Source: an uncultured Chlorobiaceae bacterium
Lineage (GTDB): Bacteria; Bacteroidota; Chlorobiia; Chlorobiales; Chlorobiaceae
Direction: 5' to 3'
Assembly (NCBI GenBank): GCA_903915955.1
Contig: CAIWUU010000129.1
Coordinates: 1-37,491, forward strand
Length of the DNA: 37,491 nucleotides
Part shown: positions 28,120-37,491 of the stretch, in pieces
Layout: every line of letters starts with the position of its first letter
Position numbering within the stretch: position 1 is the first letter of the stretch
Position numbers and translations under genes: made by a program
Notes under the pieces: generated by a model
Database searches by the model: none
What the model saw: the letters and a program-made list of their open reading frames with translations, nothing else
What the model was told of the DNA's origin: nothing

Positions 28120-29334
28120 ATGAATACAGAATATACCACAGTGCTTGCCGAACAGATTCGGGAGCGCGCGGCTGAAATTTTTTCGGAAGTAGTCGCTTTG
28201 CGCAGGGATATTCACAGCCATCCCGAGCTCTCCTGTGAAGAGGTAAGAACTACCGCGCTGATAAATGACTATCTTTTTGCTCTTGGCATCACGCCAGAAA
28301 AGCCGCTGCTGGAGACTGGTGTCGTTGCTCTTGTCAAGGGAACACACAAATCCTCTACAGGCAAGGTTGTGGCGTTACGTGCTGATATTGATGCTTTGTC
28401 CCTTAACGAAGAGAACCTGCACGAATTCTGTTCCCTTGAGTCTGGAAAAATGCATGCCTGTGGTCACGACATGCACACGGCGATGCTTCTTGGCGCAGCA
28501 AAAATTCTTTCGGGGATGAAAGAGCAGCTTGCGGGTGACGTGCTTCTTGTGTTTCAGCCAGCCGAAGAGAAAGCTCCAGGAGGGGCAAAACCTTTTCTTG
28601 ATGCAGGTCTGTTCAAGATGTTTAATCCATCGGTTATTATTGGTCAGCACTGTTTTCCCAGTGTTCCAAGTGGCAAAGTTGCCCTTTGCAGAGGAAGTTT
28701 TATGGCGGCGGCCGATGAGTTGTACTTCACGGTAACAGGGCAGGGTGGTCACGCTTCCGCACCGCATAAAGCGGCGGATCCGGTGCTTGCTTCGGCACAT
28801 ATCATTACGGCGGTTCAGCATCTTGTCAGTCGGGTTGCCCCGCCGCATGAGCCTGCGGTTGTTTCGATAGCGTCAATTCATGGTGGTAATGCGACAAATG
28901 TCATTCCCCGGCAGGTCACCATGTCTGGCACAATGAGAACCATGAATGAGGAGCTGCGATCACAGCTTCAAGAGCGGTTGCGTCAGACCGTCACGCATGT
29001 GGCCGCCGGGCTTGGTGTTGAGGCTGAACTTGTGATCAGGCAGGGCTACCCTGTACTGTATAATAATCCGGCGGTTACAGAGCAGGCGGAGAAGATCTGT
29101 GCGGAGTATCTCGGCAGTGAGAATGTGCTCAACAGTGAGCCGATTATGACTGCGGAGGATTTTTCACACTATCTTCAGGTTTGTCCGGGAACCTTCTGGC
29201 AAATTGGGACGGGCATGCCCAATAACGACAAAAGCAATACTCTCCACTCTCCAACGTTCAATCCCGAAGAAGGTGTGCTCGAAACCGGAAGCGGGTTGCT
29301 TGCTTATGCGGCACTGCGATTTTTGGGTGGATGA
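28120..29334 (+). CDS. M20-family amidohydrolase (hippurate hydrolase / N-acyl-amino-acid hydrolase type)
   Basis: ALRRDIHSHPELSCEE, ALRADIDALSL, MHACGHDMHTAMLLGAAKIL, FQPAEEKAPGGAKP, TAEDFSHYLQ. Internal ATG at 28120 is preferred. Confidence 0.92.
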   Translation: MNTEYTTVLAEQIRERAAEIFSEVVALRRDIHSHPELSCEEVRTTALINDYLFALGITPEKPLLETGVVALVKGTHKSSTGKVVALRADIDALSLNEENLHEFCSLESGKMHACGHDMHTAMLLGAAKILSGMKEQLAGDVLLVFQPAEEKAPGGAKPFLDAGLFKMFNPSVIIGQHCFPSVPSGKVALCRGSFMAAADELYFTVTGQGGHASAPHKAADPVLASAHIITAVQHLVSRVAPPHEPAVVSIASIHGGNATNVIPRQVTMSGTMRTMNEELRSQLQERLRQTVTHVAAGLGVEAELVIRQGYPVLYNNPAVTEQAEKICAEYLGSENVLNSEPIMTAEDFSHYLQVCPGTFWQIGTGMPNNDKSNTLHSPTFNPEEGVLETGSGLLAYAALRFLGG

Positions 29335-29338
29335 ATAA

Positions 29339-29359
29339 GGGCAGCCGCGGGGGCTGCCC
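29339..29359. terminator. Stem-loop between convergent genes (possible bidirectional terminator)
   Basis: GGGCAGCC-GCGGG-GGCTGCCC perfect 8-bp stem between the amidohydrolase (+) and fba (-). No strong T-run. Confidence 0.5.
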
Positions 29360-29368
29360 CTGCGGAAA

Positions 29369-30343
29369 TCACGCCTTCCCGTCAGATCCGAGCACGTTAA
29401 TGATCTTGTGGGCATAGAGCTTTTTGAGAGCATCACGGGCTGGACCAAGATATTTTCTTGGATCAAACTCTTCAGGTTTTTCGTCAAAGACTTTGCGGAT
29501 TGCGGCAGTCATGGCAAGGCGGCCATCAGAATCAATATTGATTTTACAGACGGCAGATTTGGCGGCAAGACGAAGCTGATCTTCACTGATACCGATGGCA
29601 TCCTTCAATTTCCCACCATGTTCATTGATCATCTTTATCAGCTCTTGAGGTACGGAAGAGGAGCCGTGCAGCACAATAGGAAATCCGGGAATGCGTTTTT
29701 CAATTTCAGTCAGAATATCAAGGCGAATTTTCGGATCTTCACCGGGTTTGAACTTGAACGCGCCATGTGAGGTGCCAATGGAGATAGCAAGGCTGTCAAC
29801 ACCGGTTTTTGCAACAAAATCCTCAACCTCTTCCGGTTGTGTATAAGTATGGTGTGCTGCAGAGACATCGTCTTCAATGCCAGCAAGCACTCCGAGTTCC
29901 CCCTCGACAGTGACATCAAACTGGTGGGCAAACTCAACAACTTTTTTGGTGAGTGCGACGTTCTCCTCATAAGGAAGATGAGAGCCATCAATCATGACTG
30001 AAGAGAATCCTGACTCAATACAGTCTTTGCAGAGCTCGAAACTGTCGCCGTGATCGAGGTGAAGCACAATTGGAACAGGTGTGCCGAGTTCAGCCGCATA
30101 AGCTACAGCGCCCTGGGCAAGGAAGCGAAGCAGTGTTTCGTTGGCGTAGCTTCTTGCACCTTTTGAAACCTGGAGAATGACGGGAGATTTGGTCTCAACA
30201 CAGGCCTGTACGATTGCCTGCATCTGCTCAAGATTATTGAAATTGTATGCGGGAATAGCATATCCTCCCGAAACGGCTTTACTGAAAAGTTCACGGCTGT
30301 TGACAAGACCGAGTTCTTTAAAACTGATTTTTTTCTTTTGCAT
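29369..30343 (-). CDS. fba: Class II fructose-1,6-bisphosphate aldolase
   Basis: 324 aa. YAIPAYNFNNLEQMQAIVQA, IVLHLDHGDSFELCKDCIESGFSSVMIDGSHLPYEEN, VDSLAISIGTSHGAFKF, IVLHGSSSVP. Confidence 0.95.
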   Translation of the reverse strand: MQKKKISFKELGLVNSRELFSKAVSGGYAIPAYNFNNLEQMQAIVQACVETKSPVILQVSKGARSYANETLLRFLAQGAVAYAAELGTPVPIVLHLDHGDSFELCKDCIESGFSSVMIDGSHLPYEENVALTKKVVEFAHQFDVTVEGELGVLAGIEDDVSAAHHTYTQPEEVEDFVAKTGVDSLAISIGTSHGAFKFKPGEDPKIRLDILTEIEKRIPGFPIVLHGSSSVPQELIKMINEHGGKLKDAIGISEDQLRLAAKSAVCKINIDSDGRLAMTAAIRKVFDEKPEEFDPRKYLGPARDALKKLYAHKIINVLGSDGKA

Positions 30344-30491
30344 TGAAAAGCTCTCCTTTTATTATTATTATAGCTCTGATTTTTCCAAAGAATACCACAC
30401 TCTTGTTGTACTCGTTGTATTCATCAATTGCCTCTCAATATAATATATTCTCATTCAAGAATAGCGTTCAATACTGCCACCAACACCTCCT

Positions 30492-32558
30492 ATGTGTAGA
30501 AAAAGTCTGCTTCTCATTGTCGTGCTTTTGGGAAGTACCGTTTCGGTGTATGCCAAAAATGCTGAAAAGTTTTCTCAGACGTTGGCTGTTGTTACCCTTG
30601 TACCAACTTCAGCTCAGGAGGAAGCGGGGAAGTATATCTCTCAGTCGCTCCAGCAGAACCACTACAGAAAGATATCGGTTAATGACTCTCTTTCTCAGCA
30701 GATACTCAATCGCTATATCGATAATCTTGATGGCTCCAAAAGCTATTTTGTTGCGAGTGAAGTTGAAAGTCTGCACAAAATTTATGGAAACCGTCTTGAT
30801 GACGAGTTTCTGGCAGGTAAATCAACTTCCGGATTTGCCACTTACAACTTCTTTCTGAAACGGGCAAAAGAGAAAATGCGGTTCATGAGGGCAACCGTTG
30901 ATACCGTGCAGTTTAATTTTACAACATCAGAGGCTCTTGATCTTGACCGTAAGTCCGATCTTTGGCCTGCCGACAGGCATCAGCTTGCCGATCTCTGGAG
31001 AAAAGAGCTGAAATACCAGTGGCTGAATCTTAAATATTCGGGAGAACAGAAAAAGACTATCAGGGAATCTCTTGCGAAAAGCTACACGAACAGGTTGAAT
31101 CTTCTTAATCGCCAGAAATCGGATGATGCTTTTCAGGCATACACTTATGCTCTGACCACTTCGTTCGATCCCCATACCAGTTATTTCTCTCCTGCGGAGT
31201 TTGAAAACTTTCAGATCGACATGAGTCGTTCGCTTGAGGGAATTGGCGCCAAGCTCCAGACGGAAGGTGAGTACACTGTCGTTAATGAGATTATTCCAGG
31301 AGGGCCTGCCTTCAAGAGTAGCTTGCTGAAAAAAGGGGATAAAATTATTGGCGTTGGTCAGGGGAAAACTACAGAAATGGTTGATGTTTCTGGCTTAAGA
31401 ATCAATGATGTTGTAAAACTGATTCGTGGCAAGAAAGGCACTCTTGTTCGCCTGAAAGTTTATCCTGCAAGCCAGGGTGGCAGGGGTCCGGCCAAAATAG
31501 TTCAGCTCCAGCGCGAAAAGATTGATCTTGAGGAGCAGGCGGCAAAGAAAAGTATTCTTCAGCAGAATGGCCAGAAAATTGGAGTGATTACCATTCCCTC
31601 ATTTTACCTTGATTTTGAGGGGCAACGGCAGAATACAGGAAATTATACCAGCACAACCCGTGATGTGACCAGAATTCTGAACGAGCTGAATGCCGAACGT
31701 GTTGATGGTGTTGTCATTGATCTTCGTGACAATGGTGGGGGATCGCTTGAAGAGGCAGTCAATGTTACCGGGCTCTTTATTTCAACTGGTCCTGTGGTAC
31801 AGATCAGTAATGCTGCCGGTGGAAAAATGGTACTGAGAGATGAGGATCGGCAAGTGCTGTACGGCGGTCCGCTTGCAGTTGTTGTCAACCGGTACAGTGC
31901 GTCGGCATCTGAAATTTTTGCTGCTGCAATTCAGGATTATGGACGCGGGGTAATTATAGGGGAAAGGACGTTTGGTAAAGGGACTGTTCAAAGTATTATC
32001 AAGCTTGCAAGGCCATTTTCTTTTTTTGGGAAAAAACCGGATCTTGGGCAGCTAAAGCTTACTATCGCAAAGTTTTACCGGATTTCTGGTGGAAGTACCC
32101 AGCATAAAGGTGTACTGCCTGATATTGTTATGCCCTCCATGATTGATACCTCTGCCGTTGGTGAGGATACCTATACAAGCAGCCTTCCATGGAGCACCAT
32201 ATCCCGGGCATTTTATAGGCCGACATCCGAGGTCAGTCCGGAAGATATTGCTCAGCTTCGCATGAAACAGCAGGAGAGGAATTCGAAAAACCGCCAGTAC
32301 CAATCCTACCTTTTTGATCTGAACACCCTTAACCAGATTCGCAAGAAGAAAATAGTATTACTTCAGGACTCCTCTTTCAAATCTGAAATAGAGAGCATAA
32401 AGAGGATCGAGGGGCAATGGGTGCAGGATCAGGATTCAACAAAAAATATCAACAAGGATGTACTCCTCCACCAGTCGGCTGCAGTTATTTCTGATCTGGC
32501 AGAGCTCAAGTCAGTACAGCGGCAAACGGTTACCAGAATTTTGCCTTTGTTGAACTAA
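30492..32558 (+). CDS. Carboxy-terminal processing (tail-specific) S41 protease
   Basis: 688 aa. Signal peptide, PDZ domain (EIIPGGPAFKSSLLKKGDKIIGVGQ), VVIDLRDNGGGSLEEAV, VNRYSASASEIFAAAIQDYGRGVIIGERTFGKGTVQ. Confidence 0.95.
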   Translation: MCRKSLLLIVVLLGSTVSVYAKNAEKFSQTLAVVTLVPTSAQEEAGKYISQSLQQNHYRKISVNDSLSQQILNRYIDNLDGSKSYFVASEVESLHKIYGNRLDDEFLAGKSTSGFATYNFFLKRAKEKMRFMRATVDTVQFNFTTSEALDLDRKSDLWPADRHQLADLWRKELKYQWLNLKYSGEQKKTIRESLAKSYTNRLNLLNRQKSDDAFQAYTYALTTSFDPHTSYFSPAEFENFQIDMSRSLEGIGAKLQTEGEYTVVNEIIPGGPAFKSSLLKKGDKIIGVGQGKTTEMVDVSGLRINDVVKLIRGKKGTLVRLKVYPASQGGRGPAKIVQLQREKIDLEEQAAKKSILQQNGQKIGVITIPSFYLDFEGQRQNTGNYTSTTRDVTRILNELNAERVDGVVIDLRDNGGGSLEEAVNVTGLFISTGPVVQISNAAGGKMVLRDEDRQVLYGGPLAVVVNRYSASASEIFAAAIQDYGRGVIIGERTFGKGTVQSIIKLARPFSFFGKKPDLGQLKLTIAKFYRISGGSTQHKGVLPDIVMPSMIDTSAVGEDTYTSSLPWSTISRAFYRPTSEVSPEDIAQLRMKQQERNSKNRQYQSYLFDLNTLNQIRKKKIVLLQDSSFKSEIESIKRIEGQWVQDQDSTKNINKDVLLHQSAAVISDLAELKSVQRQTVTRILPLLN

Positions 32559-32582
32559 AAACTAAAATAATCAGCCAGGTAG

Positions 32583-33101
32583 ATGCGTAAAAAGATTCTT
32601 TTTCTTAAAAAATATTTACAAAATCCTCAAAGTATCGGTTCAGTCATACCCTCTTCAGAGTTTTTGGCAAAGGCAATGTTTACTTCAATTAAAGAGCTAG
32701 ATGAAGTCAATATTATTGAGATTGGAGCAGGAACCGGCGCAATAACAAAGCATATATCAGGCCTTAACCCACTCCTGGTTGAAATAGACCAGGAGTTTTG
32801 CGCTCTTCTCAGGCAGAATTATCCTCACTTGAAGACGATAAATGGCTGTGCACTTGAGCAGTTACAGAAAGTTGACGAGCGGTTCGGGCTTGTGCTTTCA
32901 ATTCCGCTCATCAACAATCCGTTTAAATCATCATTTATTCCCATTATTGAATCCCTCTACAGCAGAGGTCTTCTTCAATGGTGTGTCATGTACACCTATG
33001 GCCTCAATGATCCTCTTGGGGAAATCAATTTTCAGAGAAAGGCTCGCAGGAGGTTTGTCGTGAAAAATATTCCACCAGCCTCTGTCTGGGTCTATTCCTG
33101 A
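32583..33101 (+). CDS. PmtA/KsgA-like methyltransferase (phospholipid N-methyltransferase-type)
   Basis: 172 aa. FLKKYLQNPQSIGSVIPSSEFLAKAM, NIIEIGAGTGAITKHI, LVLSIPLINNP. Confidence 0.8.
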   Translation: MRKKILFLKKYLQNPQSIGSVIPSSEFLAKAMFTSIKELDEVNIIEIGAGTGAITKHISGLNPLLVEIDQEFCALLRQNYPHLKTINGCALEQLQKVDERFGLVLSIPLINNPFKSSFIPIIESLYSRGLLQWCVMYTYGLNDPLGEINFQRKARRRFVVKNIPPASVWVYS

Positions 33102-33116
33102 GTTCTTCGTGAAAAA

Positions 33117-33638
33117 ATGAGTACAGTTTATTATGTGACCGGGGGCGCGCGAAGTGGTAAAAGCTCTTTTGCCTTGCAGCTTGCAGCCTCTTACGAGAAC
33201 AAAGTTTTTTTAGCTACTGCCGAGCCGTTTGATGACGAAATGCGTAACCGAATCGGCAAACATCAAGAGGAGAGGGGTGCGCATTTTACCACCATTGAGG
33301 AGCCACTCACTCTTGCGCTTGCCCTCCAGAAGCTTCCCGCAGGTACTGATGTTGTGTTGCTCGACTGCCTGACGGTCTGGGCAGGTAATCTTATGCACTA
33401 TGCTGAAGGGAAAGGTGAAGGGGAGATAGATCGACAGATTGAGCTTTTTCTTGAGGCTCTTCGTCAGCCGCTCTGTGACATTATCCTTGTTTCCAATGAA
33501 GTTGGTATGGGAATAGTTCCTGAAAATGCCATGGCCAGAAGGTTTCGCGACAGAGCTGGCATGATAAACCAGAAAGTTGCTTCGATAGCTACGGAGGCCT
33601 ATCTGCTCTGCAGTGGTCTGCCGATCAGGCTGAAGTAG
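33117..33638 (+). CDS. cobU: Adenosylcobinamide kinase / adenosylcobinamide-phosphate guanylyltransferase
   Basis: 173 aa. [16 protein letters not shown]-loop, [44 protein letters not shown]. Confidence 0.95.
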   Translation: MSTVYYVTGGARSGKSSFALQLAASYENKVFLATAEPFDDEMRNRIGKHQEERGAHFTTIEEPLTLALALQKLPAGTDVVLLDCLTVWAGNLMHYAEGKGEGEIDRQIELFLEALRQPLCDIILVSNEVGMGIVPENAMARRFRDRAGMINQKVASIATEAYLLCSGLPIRLK

Positions 33639-33685
33639 CTGGTTGTGGAGCTAAGGAGTATTTAATTCATAATCTTAATGGTGGA

Positions 33686-34753
33686 ATGATGCACGAAAAG
33701 TTACAGCAACTCCTGAGCCGAATTCAGCCTGCAGATTGTTCAATAATGGTGGCAGCGCAGGCACATCTCGATGATCTCACCAAACCGCAGGGAAGTCTGG
33801 GACGACTTGAAGAGATTGCACTGAAATATGTTTTGGCAACGGGATCGCTGAAACCGGTACTTTCCAAAAAGAAAATCTGCTGTTTTGCGGCTGACCATGG
33901 AGTGGCAGCAGAGTGCGTTTCGGCATTTCCTGCTGAGGTGACTCCCCAGATGGTCTATAACATGCTCAATGGTGGAGCGGCGATTAATGTACTGGCTCGT
34001 CATGCTGGAGCTGACCTTGATGTTGTGGATATGGGTGTGAACCATGATTTTCCAGATATGTCCGGCCTTGTCAAAAGAAAGGTATGTCCGGGAAGCAGTA
34101 ATATAGCCATTGGACCTGCTATGAGTGAAGAGGAGACATTGCAGGCTCTTCTTGCCGGTGCGGAGCTTGCCGTAGATGCTCGTGAGGCAGGCTATCATCT
34201 TCTCGGTACGGGAGAGATGGGGATTGCCAATACAACTCCCGCGACAGCGCTCTATTCTGTGCTGCTTGATGTGCCGATTGAGAGCATCACCGGCAGGGGT
34301 ACCGGTATTGACGATGAGCGACTCCAGCACAAAATTGCGGTTATCAAGAGAGCGGTTGATGTGAATGCCGTGCGTTGCACAAGTGCTTTTACTACACTCG
34401 CGGCACTTGGAGGCTATGAAATTGCCGCTATCACGGGCTTTATTCTTGGCGCAGCCTCATGCCGGGTTCCAGTTGTGGTTGATGGTTTTATCTCATCAGC
34501 AGGAGCTGTGGCAGCGCTCAAGCTTTGCCCGATAGTGGATGATTTTCTCTTTTTCAGCCATCTTTCCAATGAACAGGGACACAGGGTGGTCATGCAGAAG
34601 CTTGGTGCCCGACCAATTCTTGATCTTGATCTTCGTCTTGGCGAGGGAACAGGTGCTGCGCTGGCCATGCAGCTTATTGAGGGATCGGTGAAAATCTATA
34701 ACGAAATGGCGACCTTCAGCGCAGCAAGGGTTAGTGAAAAAAGTGCAGAGTAA
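33686..34753 (+). CDS. cobT: Nicotinate-nucleotide-dimethylbenzimidazole phosphoribosyltransferase
   Basis: 355 aa. [90 protein letters not shown]. Confidence 0.96.
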   Translation: MMHEKLQQLLSRIQPADCSIMVAAQAHLDDLTKPQGSLGRLEEIALKYVLATGSLKPVLSKKKICCFAADHGVAAECVSAFPAEVTPQMVYNMLNGGAAINVLARHAGADLDVVDMGVNHDFPDMSGLVKRKVCPGSSNIAIGPAMSEEETLQALLAGAELAVDAREAGYHLLGTGEMGIANTTPATALYSVLLDVPIESITGRGTGIDDERLQHKIAVIKRAVDVNAVRCTSAFTTLAALGGYEIAAITGFILGAASCRVPVVVDGFISSAGAVAALKLCPIVDDFLFFSHLSNEQGHRVVMQKLGARPILDLDLRLGEGTGAALAMQLIEGSVKIYNEMATFSAARVSEKSAE

Positions 34754-34759
34754 GCTGGC

Positions 34760-35512
34760 ATGTTGAGCGGCCTTGTCACAGCCACAAGAACCTTGACGCT
34801 GCTCACCGTTCCTGGCAAGGATACGGAGAACTTCAGCCGATCGCTCTACTGGTTTCCGGTGGTTGGCCTGTTGCTCGGGTTGATGCAAGCCGCCTTTGGA
34901 TATGTTGGCCATCTTTTTGCATGGAATGAGCTGGCAGCCGCGCTTGTTGTGCTTGGTGGTATGGCGTTGACCAGGGGCATGCATGCTGACGGCCTTGCTG
35001 ATATGGCTGATGGTTTCTGGGGTGGAAAGACGAGAGAGGCGGCGCTGAGGATCATGAAGGACCCCAATGTTGGCTCTTTTGGTGCTCTTGCTCTTTCTGC
35101 TCTCCTGCTGCTCAAATGGATTGCCATACTTAAACTTCTTGAAAAAGGGGCATTTTCTGTTCTTGTCTCAGGAGTATTGCTTGCTCGATGGGTGCAGGTG
35201 CTGCTTGCCTCATACATGCCTTACGCCCGTAGTGAAGGTGGCACTGCCCAGGCGTTTGTGAGTGGGGCAGGAGCATCTCATATTGTTGTCGCTTCGACGC
35301 TCACGCTCTTTTTTCTTGTTCCTTTTTTTTATCTCGACCTCATTTCTTTTGTCGTTGTTATCTCAGCAGCAGTTGTTGCCGGTGTGATGATCGCTCAGTT
35401 GAGCTACCGAAAAATTGGTGGAGTGACAGGCGATGTGCTCGGTGCCGGGAGTGAGATGACCGAAGTGCTGGTCTGGATTGCCGGAGCAATAAGCATCTCC
35501 TTGTCAAGATGA
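34760..35512 (+). CDS. cobS: Adenosylcobinamide-GDP ribazoletransferase (cobalamin synthase)
   Basis: 250 aa membrane protein. TLLTVPGKD, FPVVGLLLGL, MHADGLADMADGFWGG, MKDPNVGSFGAL, GGVTGDVLGAGSEMTE. Confidence 0.95.
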   Translation: MLSGLVTATRTLTLLTVPGKDTENFSRSLYWFPVVGLLLGLMQAAFGYVGHLFAWNELAAALVVLGGMALTRGMHADGLADMADGFWGGKTREAALRIMKDPNVGSFGALALSALLLLKWIAILKLLEKGAFSVLVSGVLLARWVQVLLASYMPYARSEGGTAQAFVSGAGASHIVVASTLTLFFLVPFFYLDLISFVVVISAAVVAGVMIAQLSYRKIGGVTGDVLGAGSEMTEVLVWIAGAISISLSR

Positions 35513-36825
35513 ACGATACAATGCAGCATAGCACTATTCTTGTTATCGGTGCAGGTGCAGCAGGCATGGCTGCGGCCATTGCTGCTCGAAGAGCTGCCGG
35601 GCGTTTGGGCAGGAGTTGTTCCATTACGCTCCTTGAACGCAATGAGCGTGCGGGAACAAAAATCAGGATATCCGGTGGCGGAAAATGTAATGTGACTCAT
35701 CAGGGCACTCCAGAAGAACTTCTTGAAAAGGGGTTTCTTCGGCTCAATGAACGGAGGTTTCTGCGTAATGCCCTTTATGGCTTTTCAAGTGGTGATCTGC
35801 TCGCCCTGCTTCGATCACGAGGCGTTGAGACGGTTGAAAGAGTTGATGGAAAGCTCTTTCCCTTGAGTGGAGAGGCTTCGTCGGTGGTTGTTGCATTTGA
35901 GGCGTTGTTGCGAGCATCCTCGGTGCAGCAGCACTTTTCCAGCAGGGTTCGGAGTGTTGAGCGCAAGGGTGAGCTCTTTTCTGTTACCACTCAGGGAACA
36001 TCTTTTACGGCGGACGTGCTTATTCTTGCCACTGGTGGTGTCTCCTGCTCCCGAACTGGCACAACTGGTGATGGTCTGGCGATTGCCCGTTCATTTGGTC
36101 ACTCAATCAAAGACTCTTCCGCAGCGTTGGCGCCGGTTTACACGGTAAAGGCTCCCTCCGCATCACTTTCGGGTCTCTCACTTCGCTCAGCCGGATTTGC
36201 AGCAGTTGCTGGAGGAACCCGTGTTGAGCGTCAAGGCGATATCCTGTTTACCCATCGTGGTTTCAGTGGCCCTGCGCCGCTCTCGCTGTCGCGTGATGTT
36301 GCCGAGCTTTGCGCTCAGTTTGGCAGCGCTCTTCTTTTTGCTGATCTTTTTCCTGAACATGGAGTTGCTGAACTTGAGGAGCAACTCCTTCGGCATGCAC
36401 GCAAGAACGGTGCTCAGATGGTTCGAAAGTTTTTGCAGAGTTGCCCAATAGCTCCTCTTCGTGGCGGTTTTGCTCTGGCAGCTTATGGCACTATTCCGAC
36501 GGCGCTTGTTCCATTTCTCATGCAACAGGCTGCTCTTGAGCCAGATGTAACATGGAGTACTCTTGCCAAAGAGAAAAGGCAGTCACTGCTCGCTGTACTC
36601 AAGGGGTTTCCTCTTGGGCGTGTTCGGGAAGTGCCGCTTGATCAGGGTGAAGTATCAGCAGGTGGAGTGGTACTCAGCGAGGTAAACCCCAAGAGTATGG
36701 AGTCAAGAATTGTGCCAAGACTTTTTCTTTGCGGTGAGCTCCTCGACTACGCCGGTGAAATTGGCGGCTTTAACCTGCAAGCCGCATTTTCCACCGGCTG
36801 GATGGCGGGCAGTAATGCGCTCTAA
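35509..36825 (+). CDS. HI0933/YhiN-family NAD(P)/FAD-dependent oxidoreductase
   Basis: 438 aa. VIGAGAAGMAAAIAARRA, KIRISGGGKCNVTHQGT, LATGGVSCSRTGTTGDGLAIARSFGH, FLCGELLDYAGEIGGFNLQAAFSTGWMAG. ATGA overlap with cobS. Confidence 0.93.
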   Translation: MNDTMQHSTILVIGAGAAGMAAAIAARRAAGRLGRSCSITLLERNERAGTKIRISGGGKCNVTHQGTPEELLEKGFLRLNERRFLRNALYGFSSGDLLALLRSRGVETVERVDGKLFPLSGEASSVVVAFEALLRASSVQQHFSSRVRSVERKGELFSVTTQGTSFTADVLILATGGVSCSRTGTTGDGLAIARSFGHSIKDSSAALAPVYTVKAPSASLSGLSLRSAGFAAVAGGTRVERQGDILFTHRGFSGPAPLSLSRDVAELCAQFGSALLFADLFPEHGVAELEEQLLRHARKNGAQMVRKFLQSCPIAPLRGGFALAAYGTIPTALVPFLMQQAALEPDVTWSTLAKEKRQSLLAVLKGFPLGRVREVPLDQGEVSAGGVVLSEVNPKSMESRIVPRLFLCGELLDYAGEIGGFNLQAAFSTGWMAGSNAL

Positions 36826-37355
36826 CCTGCGCAGGAGTAGAGAGGCTCCTTTGTTGTCATATCCATTTTTATTACTTCAAACCTGCAATGCTCAATCTCG
36901 AAAGAGAACTTCGGGTTGTCGTGAAACATCACTCGTCTCTTGTCAAAGCGAACCTTCATCGGGACGCTCACCTTGCGCTCATCACCGCAGACGTTATTTT
37001 TTACTCCAGGATGGAAAAGCTCTCCACTCTTCCCTGAAGAGACCTCCACAGCATGGTCAACTGTGCTGAGCGCCTCGATTGAGCCATCTTCTGAGAGCTG
37101 GACAGAGTTGATGTCGCCATGAATGCCATTCGGTTCATTATCGTATGATGTTATTATGCCGATTGGAGTCTGAATATCAATTTTTTTCAGAGGCTCAAAT
37201 GATCTGATGGCACCGGACTCATAGAATGCCAAACCTTTCCGCACCGTTATCTCTCCCATTGGTGTCTGCACGGTGAGTGTTTGGCCTGGCCAGAGGGTTA
37301 TACTTTTAAGGGCACCACTCTCATAAAACTGAAAGCCGATTACCTTGGCGCTTAG
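36822..37355 (-). pseudogene. Possibly 5'-truncated repeat protein (FYESGA(L/I)(K/R)S repeats)
   Basis: Annotated ORF 36822-37271 starts at a GTG, but the same frame stays open to 37355 and encodes another clear repeat (FYESGALKSITLWPGQTLTVQTPMG). It then meets TGA (37356-37358) and TAA with no good start. Confidence 0.5.
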
Positions 37356-37398
37356 TCATCGTTAGAGAACAACTATAACAAAATACGCCAACACCATC

Positions 37399-37427
37399 AA
37401 TAATGAGTTATCTGATAACTTATTATT
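37399..37427. repeat. 14-bp AT-rich dyad AATAATGAGTTATC-T-GATAACTTATTATT
   Basis: Arms 37399-37412 and 37414-37427 are complementary except for one G-T. Centre is a single nucleotide. Confidence 0.7.
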
Positions 37428-37491
37428 AAAAAATCAATTTCAGGATAAACGGAGCTGTAGAATAGAGTCTAATCACAATTAAATTGTTACA

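Noticed and set aside
30343-30858. 171-aa plus-strand ORF overlapping the start of the S41 protease
   Set aside because: Different frame from the protease, which has a signal peptide and conserved domains. Composition is unconvincing.
33060-33120. Cobalamin riboswitch upstream of cobU
   Set aside because: Only 15 nt separate cobU from the preceding gene, and no B12-box-like sequence was seen.

Overview
This 37.5-kb window looks like a chromosomal segment of a green sulfur bacterium (Chlorobiaceae-like). That placement is inferred from gene content and protein flavour only. No database search was possible. Most of the window is housekeeping: a partial rnpB (RNase P RNA) at the left edge, C4 zinc-ribbon protein, tRNA-Leu(CAG), rpmG, lysA, metF, comEC, rmuC, pyrC, 5-formyl-THF cyclo-ligase, ppk, rpiB, M20 amidohydrolase, class II fba, a CtpA/Prc-type protease, cobU-cobT-cobS and a HI0933-like flavoprotein. 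The accessory or more unusual content is as follows. (i) A 1061-aa DUF4347 / HELGH-zincin / RTX / VWA / cadherin-like / RTX protein. (ii) A putative nitrosative-stress module: Rrf2 regulator, polyferredoxin-like Fe-S protein, TPR protein, hcp. (iii) A PAS-GAF hybrid kinase whose receiver domain has Asn at the phospho-acceptor position. (iv) A ComEC whose C-terminal region has no recognisable metallo-beta-lactamase motif. (v) Intergenic structured DNA: an ~82-nt hairpin element, an interleaved (pseudoknot-topology) inverted repeat, a heptanucleotide tandem repeat and REP-like palindromes. (vi) A 5'-truncated repeat protein near the right edge. No CRISPR array, transposase or prophage genes were seen.
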